DNA from: JBCCGI01 sp039029355
Lineage (GTDB): Bacteria > Planctomycetota > UBA1135 > GCA-002686595
Assembly (NCBI GenBank): GCA_039029355.1
Contig: JBCCGI010000068.1
Location: forward strand, 1-43,723
Direction of reading: 5' to 3'
Length of the DNA stretch: 43,723 nt
The notes under the pieces are model-generated. The model was given only the letters and a program-made list of their open reading frames with translations. It was not told the DNA's origin and did not search any database. This document shows, piece after piece, positions 9,501-16,652 of the stretch. Positions within the stretch are counted from its first letter, which is position 1, and each line of letters opens with the position of its first letter. A program made the translations under genes and the position numbers.

Positions 9501-9566
9501 CGCTAGGCGGACGAGGCACTCGCGCTGGTCGGCGAGCGTGGTGGAGTCGAGTCGGGAGTCGGTCAT
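6561..9566 (-). CDS. Membrane-tethered ECF sigma factor fused to a large exported carboxypeptidase-regulatory-like region
   Basis: 1001 residues from ATG at 9566. Residues about 12-75 are sigma-70 region 2 (ADEHAAEDLAQEAWLVFLRR, GWLASVLRSRLLN); about 100-158 are region 4 (LDEPYREALFLRYYDGLGPTAIARR, then VKSRLKRGLQRLR). Residues about 193-215 form one transmembrane helix (LMKKLTLTLLALPAVLGALWWW). The remaining roughly 785 residues lie outside the membrane and contain several carboxypeptidase-regulatory-like beta domains (VRGRVLLADGGPAAGCAVVL; ITGRVIDASGAPLVEGVEL; LEGRVVLADGATPAAGVDV). ECF sigma factors with C-terminal membrane extensions are known in Planctomycetota. Inferred: the exported part senses an envelope signal and release or proteolysis frees the sigma domain. 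No anti-sigma gene is adjacent. Another start at 9602 would add 12 residues; neither has a clear ribosome binding site. Confidence 0.87.
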   Translation of the reverse strand: MTDSRLDSTTLADQRECLVRLAQALGADEHAAEDLAQEAWLVFLRRPPRSAERLRGWLASVLRSRLLNARRAEERRRAHESEAHRGSAENAETDAGRVLEVQERMVQALRRLDEPYREALFLRYYDGLGPTAIARRQGVPLATVKSRLKRGLQRLRDELDERCGHGWLAALAPLCESRRLVWPKAVQATAGALLMKKLTLTLLALPAVLGALWWWNGSGPAADPRAVALDAAESDGDGALQLAEPPPAAAPSDPARTLLADPSTAERAETGTGRATAPSVRGRVLLADGGPAAGCAVVLSASQPFSSAAAEPIRAQIPAGDDGVFELALDAPEESAFLLHIAHPRYVEERRAWVHEANAGVHDVGDVVLEPAGSITGRVIDASGAPLVEGVELFAHRTRGSRTAGELDPATGAFRVDGLRAGNLRVTARHTTGRKVERVVEVVPFTEAEVELVFDPSPSRRLVVGIVGSHRRSLDLPASSITLHGAASGPRHPRRSNEFTFSSTQDYVFEDLGEDVYRIEISAPRCAPWSRDGVRPGTRVSAVLDSSCGVRLEVTDSDGARVERWSVAVDYDAPLPGVWVGPTALPLIDAGDEPPDGGIVRGVFPGDMRLFVEAPDHGSGEVLVRGLRAGELRDVAVELASERPLEGRVVLADGATPAAGVDVQLTRGDKPGRTRRQAPFGSGLIVSETTTSDADGRFAFAAKPGTWTVRALWSERLHATQTVVLGQAELNVVLRRPASGSLVADVLLPEVDPRLELKLAVTSDPSSARGSVRIEKDGPVSLGEQPAGEHGFQLSIMQTGVLGRTCEVGRVTVEAGRENEVLLDLRATCPGALDFSLRAGGAPVTGGALEASPEGHESALLAFAGVEESGTGSFGPMTPGWYRLAYRAPGQRWAWEWPDLVEVLPGAVGSVELGIDLVERTLRVLDPMGTPAAATKIRVKTAVGSRLVWGSTAMTTDATGRATLTLPAGAARVVVKGHEPVDVDWRAGEGELEVRLTPADD

Positions 9567-9697
9567 TCTCTGCCGGCCGGGGGCCGACATCGATACGAAC
9601 ACCGCCCGGCGCGGAAGGGGGGCGGAGAAACCGGAAGATCGGTCGGCGGCGGAGCTGCCCCGGGCGCGCTGGAGCGGTTGGCGACGGAGTACGAGGC

Positions 9698-12508
9698 CTA
9701 GGGCCGCTCACCCTGCGCCTCCGCGGGCGGCGCGTAGCGCTCGCGGACGGCCTGGGCTTCGGTGTGCTCGCCGCGCTTCGTGTAGAAGATCGCGAGCTGG
9801 CCGACGAAGGCCTGGGTCTGGGGGTGCTCCAAGCCGAGCGCGTCGCGCGCATCCTCCACGATGGACATCAGCTCCTCCTCGACCCCCTCCATGCGCTCGA
9901 GGGCCTTAGCGGTCGAGACGAGGTTGAAGCGCAGGGTGAGGGTGAGAGGGTGCCCTGCACCGAGGACGTCGATCGCGATCGGCGTGAGCTCGGAGAAGAG
10001 CGCATCGGCCTCCTCGACGCGCCCGGTCTGGAAGTAGAGCGAGCCCAGGTTGCCGCGCGTGACGATCGTCAGCTGCGCCCGCGGACCGGCGGTCTCGTCG
10101 AGGATCGAGAGCACTTCGTCGAGCACGACCTCCGCTTCCTCGACGCGCCCGGTCGCGCTGTAGATCTGCGACAGGAGCAGGAGCCCGCTCTGCCGGTCCT
10201 GTCGATCGGAGTGCTCGGCGCGCAGCGCGTCGGTCGCCTCCTTCGCGAGGGCCTCGGCTCGCTCCAGATCGCCGCGGTCGCGCCAGCGCTTCGCCAGCTC
10301 GATCTGGGCGTTGAGGGTCGTCGGATGGTCCTGGCCGAGCAGTGACGCGAGACCGTCGACGACCTGCTGGCACAGCTCGAAGCTCTCCTCGTGTCGGCCC
10401 TGGTTGGAGCGGATCGTGGCCAGGGTCGCGAGGGTCAGGTATGCGAACTCGCTGTCGGCTCCCCAGACCTCACGGCTGCTGTCGACGCACTCGAGGGCCA
10501 AGGCCGCGGCCTCGTCCAAGCGCCCCAAGACCGAGGCGTGGTCGGCCAACCCGCGGGCGGACAGGATGGTCTGTGGGGCCTGCTCGCCAAGCGACTCCCG
10601 CGCCCGCTGCAGGGCGTCCTCGAGCAGGGCGTAGGCTTCCTCGTGCTCGCCGCGTTGGACGAGCCAGTCCGCCAAAAGGCCCTGGCACTTGATGCCGTTG
10701 GGCGTGTTCCGCGACCCGGCGCGCTCGTAGGCCGCGAGCAGCTCGCGGAGAGGGATCTCTAGCTGGGCTTCCCCGCCCCGCACGATCTCCAGCTCGAGCA
10801 GGTCTTGGCGGCACACGATGGTGTTCGGGTCGTCCTCGCCGTAGTGCTGGATGCGCGACGCCAGCACGCGTTCGAACAGCTCCTCGGCCTCGTCGTAGCG
10901 CGCCCCGGATCGGGCCAGAAGCGCACAGAGCCGAGCGACGCGCAGCGTCTCGAGGTCGTCCTCGCCGCGGGTCTCTTCCAGGAGCGTGAGGGCCTCGGCC
11001 AAGAGCGGCTCGGCTTGATCCGCGAGCGCGAGCGACAGGTACGTCCGGCCCACGGCGGCCAGCAGGCGCCCGCGCATTTCGGGCTCGTCGACGAGCTCAC
11101 CGGCGATGCGCGCGGCCTCGCGGTCGAGGATCTCCTTGAGCGGGATCGTCTCGCCCCGCGAGAAGCCCGGCTCCGCCGATTCGAACATCGACGTCAGCAC
11201 TTCGAGCACGCATTCCGAGGTATCGGCTTCGCGCCGCGCCTCCGCGGCCGCGACGCGCGCCTGCACGAGCAGGAGGCTGAGCACCACCAGCGACGCGATT
11301 CCGACGAGCGACGATGCGGCCAGCGCGGGGTGACGTACCGTCCACCGGCGCAGCCGGCGCCCGAGGCCCGGGGAGCGCGCCATGACGACGCGACCCGCGG
11401 CAGCCGCCCGCAGGTCCGCCGCGAAGTCCGCGGCCGAGGCGTAGCGGCGGGCGGGGTCGCGCTCGAGGGCCTGGTTGACCACGTGGTCGATCGGCCCGCG
11501 CAGCCCCGGCACCAGCGAGCCCAACCGCGACGGGTCCTCCATCTGGATGATGCGCGCGCCCTCGGCCAGCGGACGTCCCCGCACCGGGTGGGGGAGCTGC
11601 CCGCTCAGCAGCTCAAAGAGCATGACGCCCAGGCTGTAGACGTCCGAGCGCGCGTCCAGCTCGTCGGTCTGGCCCGCGACCTGTTCGGGGCTCATGTAGG
11701 GCAGCGTCCCCATGAGCAGGCCCGACTGCGTGGCCGTCATCGTCGGCACGTCGGCGTGGGCGGCGCGCGCCAGGCCAAAGTCGAGCACCTTCGGCTGGCC
11801 CACCGGGTCCTCCGACCGCGAGGGCACGATCAACACGTTGCCCGGCTTCAGGTCGCGGTGGATCACGCCGTGCTCGTGCGCATGGTGGACGGCGTCGCAG
11901 ACGCGGGCCATCAGCTCCAGGCGTTGCTCGATTCCCAGGCGGTACGTGTCCGCGTGCCGCCCGAGCGGAGCTCCGTCCACGGCCTCCATGGCCAGGAAGG
12001 GCAGCGAGGCCTCCAGCCCCGAGGGCGTGGTCACGGACGCCTCGCCGGAGTCGAAGAAGGCCGCGATGCCCGGGTGGCGCAGCTGGCGCAGCACGCCGAT
12101 CTCGCGCTGGAAGCGGGCGGCGAGCTCCGGGCCGCCGACCAGAGGGCGCATGACCTTGAGCGCGATGCGCTCGGTGGAGTCCTCGCGCTGCGCCTCGTAG
12201 ACGACGCCCATTCCGCCTTCCCCCAGCCGGCGCAGGACGCGATAGGTGCCGATACGCTCCGGGTCGAGCGGCGGCTCGCCTTCGGCCTCCTGGTCGGCGA
12301 GCGCGTCCTGCAGGACCTGCTGCCCGAGCTGGCCCAGGCGCGTCTCGGCCAGCTCCTCCATGTCCGGCGCGTCCAAGAACTCGCGCAGGGCCTCCTCGAA
12401 GGCCGAGCTCTCGTTCAGCTCCGCGAGCGCCGCCTCGCGCGCGTCGGCGGCCAGCGGCTCGAGCTCGTGGAAGAGCGCGCACACGCGGCGGTACTCCTCG
12501 GTGTTCAC
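9698..12508 (-). CDS. Transmembrane Ser/Thr protein kinase with C-terminal TPR region
   Basis: 936 residues from a GTG start, with AAGGAG nine bases upstream inside the end of the sigma gene. An N-terminal helical segment (1-85) precedes a Hanks-type kinase domain of about 88-370: glycine loop RRLGEGGMGVVYEA, Lys118 in IALKVM, catalytic Asp219 in HRDLKPGN, Asp243 of DFG, and YMSPEQ. All key catalytic residues are present. A transmembrane helix (about 396-416) follows, then about 500 residues of TPR-type helical repeats, predicted outside the membrane. It sits 13 bases downstream of an ECF sigma gene on the same strand, so the two are probably cotranscribed. Inferred: the TPR part receives a signal or binds a protein, and the kinase adjusts the partner sigma factor. 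Confidence 0.93.
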   Translation of the reverse strand: MNTEEYRRVCALFHELEPLAADAREAALAELNESSAFEEALREFLDAPDMEELAETRLGQLGQQVLQDALADQEAEGEPPLDPERIGTYRVLRRLGEGGMGVVYEAQREDSTERIALKVMRPLVGGPELAARFQREIGVLRQLRHPGIAAFFDSGEASVTTPSGLEASLPFLAMEAVDGAPLGRHADTYRLGIEQRLELMARVCDAVHHAHEHGVIHRDLKPGNVLIVPSRSEDPVGQPKVLDFGLARAAHADVPTMTATQSGLLMGTLPYMSPEQVAGQTDELDARSDVYSLGVMLFELLSGQLPHPVRGRPLAEGARIIQMEDPSRLGSLVPGLRGPIDHVVNQALERDPARRYASAADFAADLRAAAAGRVVMARSPGLGRRLRRWTVRHPALAASSLVGIASLVVLSLLLVQARVAAAEARREADTSECVLEVLTSMFESAEPGFSRGETIPLKEILDREAARIAGELVDEPEMRGRLLAAVGRTYLSLALADQAEPLLAEALTLLEETRGEDDLETLRVARLCALLARSGARYDEAEELFERVLASRIQHYGEDDPNTIVCRQDLLELEIVRGGEAQLEIPLRELLAAYERAGSRNTPNGIKCQGLLADWLVQRGEHEEAYALLEDALQRARESLGEQAPQTILSARGLADHASVLGRLDEAAALALECVDSSREVWGADSEFAYLTLATLATIRSNQGRHEESFELCQQVVDGLASLLGQDHPTTLNAQIELAKRWRDRGDLERAEALAKEATDALRAEHSDRQDRQSGLLLLSQIYSATGRVEEAEVVLDEVLSILDETAGPRAQLTIVTRGNLGSLYFQTGRVEEADALFSELTPIAIDVLGAGHPLTLTLRFNLVSTAKALERMEGVEEELMSIVEDARDALGLEHPQTQAFVGQLAIFYTKRGEHTEAQAVRERYAPPAEAQGERP

Positions 12509-12521
12509 GCCGGCTTGCTCC

Positions 12522-13106
12522 TTAGGAGGACTTCTCGGGCGGCATCAGGCGCGAGGCGAGGAACCTCTTCGCCACCGACCAGTCCAGGCGGACCGTCCGC
12601 GATGAGATGCCCAGGGCCTGGGCGGTCTCGTCGGCCGTCAGCCCGGCGAGGAAGCGCATCTCGACCACGCGGCACTGCCGTTCGTCCAACCGCGCCAGCT
12701 CCGTCAGCGCCTCGTCCAGCGCCAGGAGGTCGATCCCGTCGGGGGAGCTCGAGCTGACGTCACCCGGCTCGATCATCACCCGCTCCATGCCGCCGCCGCG
12801 CTTCTGAGCGTTGCGCGCACGGGCTTGATCGGTGATGAGCTGGCGCATCGCCATCGCGGCCACGCACAGAAAGTGCTGCCGGTCCTCGTAGGTCTGCTGC
12901 GTGTTCCCGGCGAGCCGGATGTATGCCTCGTGGACCAGCGCCGTGGGCTGGAGCGTCTGGTCGCGGGGCTGCGCGCCGAAGATCCGCTCCGCCAGGGACC
13001 TCAGGTCCTTGTAGATAAAGTCGAAGAGCTCGTCGCGCGCCATGTCGTCGCCCTCCCGCATTCGCTGGAGGCAGAGAGTCACGTCCTGAGTCGTCTCGTC
13101 GGGCAT
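12522..13106 (-). CDS. ECF-type RNA polymerase sigma factor (TIGR02999-like)
   Basis: 194 residues. Region 2 is seen in FDFIYKDLRSLAERIF and TALVHEAYIRL with the adjoining QHFLCVAAMAMRQLITDQAR segment; region 4 in LDERQCRVVEMRFLAGLTADETAQALGISSRTV. The HEAYIRL and KRGGG features are typical of the planctomycete/acidobacterial ECF group often found beside Ser/Thr kinases. It is the first gene of a two-gene unit with the kinase-TPR gene (13-base gap; the kinase Shine-Dalgarno overlaps the region of this gene's TAA). No anti-sigma factor is seen, consistent with control by the kinase. The ATG at 13106 has no strong ribosome binding site. Confidence 0.92.
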   Translation of the reverse strand: MPDETTQDVTLCLQRMREGDDMARDELFDFIYKDLRSLAERIFGAQPRDQTLQPTALVHEAYIRLAGNTQQTYEDRQHFLCVAAMAMRQLITDQARARNAQKRGGGMERVMIEPGDVSSSSPDGIDLLALDEALTELARLDERQCRVVEMRFLAGLTADETAQALGISSRTVRLDWSVAKRFLASRLMPPEKSS

Positions 13107-13277
13107 GGCGTCGATCTCGGGCTGCGGCGTCCTGGCAGGTGCAGGCTAGCCGCTCGGCCCCGGAATCGCTACGCCACCGGGCCAGCGCGCCGCAAGCGCG
13201 GGGAGAGGCGCTGGCGGGGTTCCGCCGTCGCCCCGTCCCCGGGAAGCGAGCCCGAACGAAGTGGGGCAGCCCGCTCG

Positions 13278-15491
13278 CTACTGGAGGTTGACCAGCACGA
13301 GCACCAGACCCGTGCCGCCTTCGAGCGCGGTCATGGCCTTGCCGATCATCGCACCCGATGCGCGCGCCGGGTCGTCGACGCGCATGGCGTGTCCGTCGAG
13401 CTCGGCCGTCGTCAGGAGATCGCCGGGGCGAATGGCACCGTTCTCGGTCGAGCACCGGACATAGACGCGTCCGGTCATCGCGACCGGCGTCTCGCCGTCG
13501 AGGGCACCTTCCTGGCCCAGTCGGAGGCCGGCCCGAATTCCGCCCGCTCCGGAGACCACGCCGGCGACGCGGATGTCGTGCGGCCGCGTCGAGACGGTCA
13601 GGGCTCCTGCGCTGTGGGTGTCGATGACCATGACGGTCCCGGGCTCCGGCGCCGCCCCGACCGTCTCGAAGCCCTCGACGATGTCCGCGCCGCCGGTGAT
13701 GGTCAGAATCTCGGTTTCGGTCGTTCCGCGGACGCGGATAGCGCCGGCGACGTCGAGCTTCGCCGTCGGGTCGGTTACGCCGACGCCCAGGTCGCCGTCC
13801 GCGGTGAGACGCATGCCGTCGTAGATGCCGGAGCCGTCGTTGACCTGGAACCGCAGGTCGCCCGAATCCGACACGCCGGCGTTGTGCGACTTGATGCGCG
13901 CGGCCAGGTAGTCGGCGGCGAGGCCGTCCGAGTCGTAGTTCTGGAACTCGAGGCTGGCGAAGGCGGAGTTCGAGCCCGCGCGGGCGCCGCCGACGATGAT
14001 CTTCTGCGCCACGTTGGTGGCGACCGATCTGCGGGAGACGAGGAGGTCTCCGCCCTCGACGTGAAGCTCGGACGAGGGGGCAGCAGTCCCGACCCCGATG
14101 TAGCCCGCCAGGTTGTAGTACATGTCGTTGCCGTTGACTTTCCAAAGCGCATCGGTGCCGTCCACCCCCGAGGGGCCCTTGGGGCCCGCCGCACCCGTGG
14201 GGCCCTGGGCTCCGGTCTGACCGACGGGGCCGGCCGGCCCTTGCGCGCCGTCGGTGCCGTCCGTTCCGGCGGGACCTTGGGGACCCGTCGGGCCGATGGG
14301 GCCGGCCGGTCCTTGCGCACCGTCGGTGCCGTCCGTTCCGGCGGGACCCTGGGGACCCGTCGGGCCGATGGGGCCGGCCGGTCCTTGCGCACCGTCGGTG
14401 CCGTCCGTTCCGGCGGGACCTTGGAGGCCCGTTGGGCCGACGGGGCCAACCGGTCCTTGCGCACCGTCGGTGCCGTCCGTTCCGGCGGGACCTTGGAGGC
14501 CCGTCGCGCCGACGGGGCCAGCCGGTCCTTGCGCGCCGTCGGTGCCGCCCGTTCCGGCGGGACCCTGGGGACCCGTCGGGCCGACGGGGCCAACCGGTCC
14601 TTGGGCACCGTCGGTGCCGTCCGTTCCGGCGGGACCTTGGAGGCCCGTCGCGCCGACGGGGCCGGCCGGTCCTTGCGCGCCGTCGGTGCCGTCCGTTCCG
14701 GCGGGACCTTGGAGGCCCGTCGGGCCGACGGGGCCAGCCGGTCCCTGCGCGCCGTCGGTGCCGTCCGTTCCGGCGGGACCTTGGGGGCCCGTCGGGCCGG
14801 CGGGGCCGGCCGGCCCTTGCGTGCCGTCGGTGCCGTCCGTTCCGGCGGGACCTTGGAGACCCGTCGGGCCAGCGGGGCCCGTCGGGCCTGGTGCGCCGTC
14901 GGCGCCATCCGTTCCGGCGAGACCTTGGGGCCCGGTCGGACCGGCGGGACCCGCCGGTCCTTGCGCTCCGTCGGCTCCATCCGTTCCCGCGGGGCCGACG
15001 AGCCCCGTCGTCGGGCCTACCCAGTTCCCGGCCGAGTCGATGACCGGACTGCTGCCGATCGAGACCGAGCTCGGGTGGATGTCCTTGCCGGGCACGTCGT
15101 CGGCACTGGCCGCGCTCTTGGCGCGCAGCGCATAGCCCACGCTCGCGAGGCGGTACCGCGGCACGGCTTCGCTGTCCGTCCCGAACTGAACGCCCAGGTA
15201 GAGCACCGACTGGTCGTCGAAGAGCGTCGTGTCGAGCGGCTCGACCTCGCCGATCAACGCGCTCACGAGGCCGTCGGTTACGTCGAGGACGCGGTTCTCC
15301 TCAAAGAGCGGCATCCCGCCGATGGGGGAGTCGTAGATCCGGAACACGACGGGGAGGTCGACGGCCGTGACGGAGGTGCCGTCGGTGTGCGACATCCGTC
15401 CCTGGTACTGCAGGAGCGCCGGAGGTTCCTGGGCGAACAGGGGCGAGGCCGAGAGGGTGAGGAGCGCGAGGAAGTGCTTGAGGACTCTCAT
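13278..15491 (-). CDS. Secreted collagen-like fibre protein with 24-residue stalk repeats
   Basis: 737 residues with a Sec signal (MRVLKHFLALLTLSASPLFA). Residues about 25-125 form an N-terminal domain beginning LLQYQGRMSH, common at the base of bacterial tail-fibre-like proteins (a PALLQYQGR opening, then VVFRIYDSP, and RLASVGYALRAKSA). A Gly-X-Y stalk runs from residue 166 for about 280 residues: eleven 24-residue units plus a short tail. It is followed by DALWKVNGNDMYY, then head repeats IGVGTAAPSSELHVEG and LGVGVTDPTAKLDVAG, and a C-terminal domain (about 600-737; GADIVEGFE, EPGTVMVIDT, IRVAGVVSGAGG, RVYVRC) that resembles autoproteolytic or head domains of phage-type fibres but cannot be named firmly. 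It lies 21 bases after the IPT/TIG gene and is probably cotranscribed. It shares the post-stalk module with the fibre gene at the left edge. Confidence 0.87.
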   Translation of the reverse strand: MRVLKHFLALLTLSASPLFAQEPPALLQYQGRMSHTDGTSVTAVDLPVVFRIYDSPIGGMPLFEENRVLDVTDGLVSALIGEVEPLDTTLFDDQSVLYLGVQFGTDSEAVPRYRLASVGYALRAKSAASADDVPGKDIHPSSVSIGSSPVIDSAGNWVGPTTGLVGPAGTDGADGAQGPAGPAGPTGPQGLAGTDGADGAPGPTGPAGPTGLQGPAGTDGTDGTQGPAGPAGPTGPQGPAGTDGTDGAQGPAGPVGPTGLQGPAGTDGTDGAQGPAGPVGATGLQGPAGTDGTDGAQGPVGPVGPTGPQGPAGTGGTDGAQGPAGPVGATGLQGPAGTDGTDGAQGPVGPVGPTGLQGPAGTDGTDGAQGPAGPIGPTGPQGPAGTDGTDGAQGPAGPIGPTGPQGPAGTDGTDGAQGPAGPVGQTGAQGPTGAAGPKGPSGVDGTDALWKVNGNDMYYNLAGYIGVGTAAPSSELHVEGGDLLVSRRSVATNVAQKIIVGGARAGSNSAFASLEFQNYDSDGLAADYLAARIKSHNAGVSDSGDLRFQVNDGSGIYDGMRLTADGDLGVGVTDPTAKLDVAGAIRVRGTTETEILTITGGADIVEGFETVGAAPEPGTVMVIDTHSAGALTVSTRPHDIRVAGVVSGAGGIRAGLRLGQEGALDGETPVAMTGRVYVRCSTENGAIRPGDLLTTAELDGHAMRVDDPARASGAMIGKAMTALEGGTGLVLVLVNLQ
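14205..14996 (-). repeat. Eleven 72-bp tandem repeats coding the collagen stalk
   Basis: Eleven successive units encode variants of GPAGTDGTDGAQGPAGPVG plus PTGLQ (24 residues, eight Gly-X-Y triplets). Variation is confined to a few positions (A/V, V/I/A, P/A, L/P). Units are near-identical at the DNA level, so the array should be prone to copy-number change by slippage or recombination. An 18-residue Gly-X-Y tail follows down to about 14151. Confidence 0.9.
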
Positions 15492-15512
15492 GGGACTGGT
15501 TGGAGCGGCGCT

Positions 15513-16397
15513 TCAGTTCTGGATGGTGATGGTGGTCAGGTTCGAGAACGACCCCGCGGCGGGGTCGAGCGAGTCGAGGGAGAACGCCTGCAGGTCCAGG
15601 CTCATCCCCGCGAGCGCGGGGTTGTTCGGGACGGGGAGCGCGTAGTCGGTGTAGCCGGACGGCGCGAGCTGGAAGGCGCCGACGACGGCCAGGCCGTAGA
15701 TCAGCTCGAGCGCGCCTTCGAAGTGCCCGACGGGAAGCACGAGACCCGGCTCGGCGATCCCGTAGGCGAGCACGTGCAGGACGCCCGGCTCGTCGATCAG
15801 CGTGGCGTGCAGGACGCCGCCGACGTGGACCGGCTCGAGCTGCACGAGGGCGGGGGTGTAGGCGTACGCCTCACCCGCCCTGGAGCTTCCGAGGTCGCTC
15901 GTCAGCTCGAGATCCACCAGGGCCTTCGGGTTCCCCGTGGCTCCGGCGCCCGCCGGAGGAGTGAGCGCGAGGCGCGTGTCGCCGAGCACCGTCGCGGCCG
16001 TGGTGGACACGCCGTCGAACGCGGCCGTCAGGATCCCGGCGCCCGCGGTCTCGAACCCCAGGCCGATCACGATCTCGGTCCCGTCCGGCGTGGCCGGGCC
16101 GTGGGCGCCGGCGACGCCGAAGACGACCGGACCGCCGGGCGCAAGCTCGGGCCCCGTCCACACGGCTCCTCCTTGAAAGACATAGCTCTCGGAGGCCGCG
16201 ACGGGGCCGCCGAGCGCCAGGGAGATCTCGGACTCGACCCGGAGCGTCTCGCTGGCGGCCGCTCCACCGCCCGTCGGGACGGAGCGCGCGGTGGAGTGCC
16301 AGGACTCCGAGCCGGAAGCCCCCGACTGAGCCTGGGTGGGAAGCGCCAGCGACGCGACGAGCGTCAGGCCGGCGGGAAGGGACACATAGCTCCGCAT
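15513..16397 (-). CDS. Secreted IPT/TIG-domain protein, partner of the collagen-like gene
   Basis: 294 residues from ATG at 16397 (a GTG at 16406 would add three). The N-terminus is a Sec signal ending near LPTQAQ. Residues about 85-185 look like an IPT/TIG immunoglobulin-like domain (GTEIVIGLGFETAGAGILTA, LALTPPAGAGATGNPKALVD, EAYAYTP). The last 100 residues end LPVPNNPALAGMSLDLQAF, then a SN..TITI finish, matching the C-terminal module shared by five other secreted proteins in this window. It is the first gene of a likely two-gene unit with the collagen-like fibre (21-base gap), which suggests the two act together on the surface. Enzymatic function is not evident. Confidence 0.7.
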   Translation of the reverse strand: MRSYVSLPAGLTLVASLALPTQAQSGASGSESWHSTARSVPTGGGAAASETLRVESEISLALGGPVAASESYVFQGGAVWTGPELAPGGPVVFGVAGAHGPATPDGTEIVIGLGFETAGAGILTAAFDGVSTTAATVLGDTRLALTPPAGAGATGNPKALVDLELTSDLGSSRAGEAYAYTPALVQLEPVHVGGVLHATLIDEPGVLHVLAYGIAEPGLVLPVGHFEGALELIYGLAVVGAFQLAPSGYTDYALPVPNNPALAGMSLDLQAFSLDSLDPAAGSFSNLTTITIQN

Positions 16398-16652
16398 GGT
16401 GCGCACCGTTCGGGTTCGAGAGTTGGGGGAGAGGCCGCGGAGGGCCGCGCCTCCGTCATCCGGGGAACGGGAGGGGAGCTCGGGGGCGGCAAAGAAAAAC
16501 CAGCGCGAGCGGTGCGCGAGCCCGGGGGCGCGTGCGCGGGATTTGGTTGCCGCTTCCGCGCCCCGTTCCCGTTGGGACGGTGAGACCGGCCCGAGCGGCG
16601 GCGCCAGCCGCGCGCCTGGGCCTGAGACCCCCTACTCCACTGGAGAACCAAG

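Noticed and set aside
13107..13277. Terminator or small RNA between the ECF gene and the collagen-like gene
   Set aside because: Only a six-pair GCGAGC/GCTCGC stem with a long loop was found, not above what GC-rich sequence gives by chance.
14151..14996. Possible CRISPR array or intergenic satellite
   Set aside because: The repeats are directly adjacent without unique spacers, are in frame, and encode perfect Gly-X-Y triplets inside a signal-peptide-bearing gene.
14254..15135. Pro-rich protein on the plus strand across the repeats
   Set aside because: It is the antisense reading of the collagen stalk and has no independent start context or domain.
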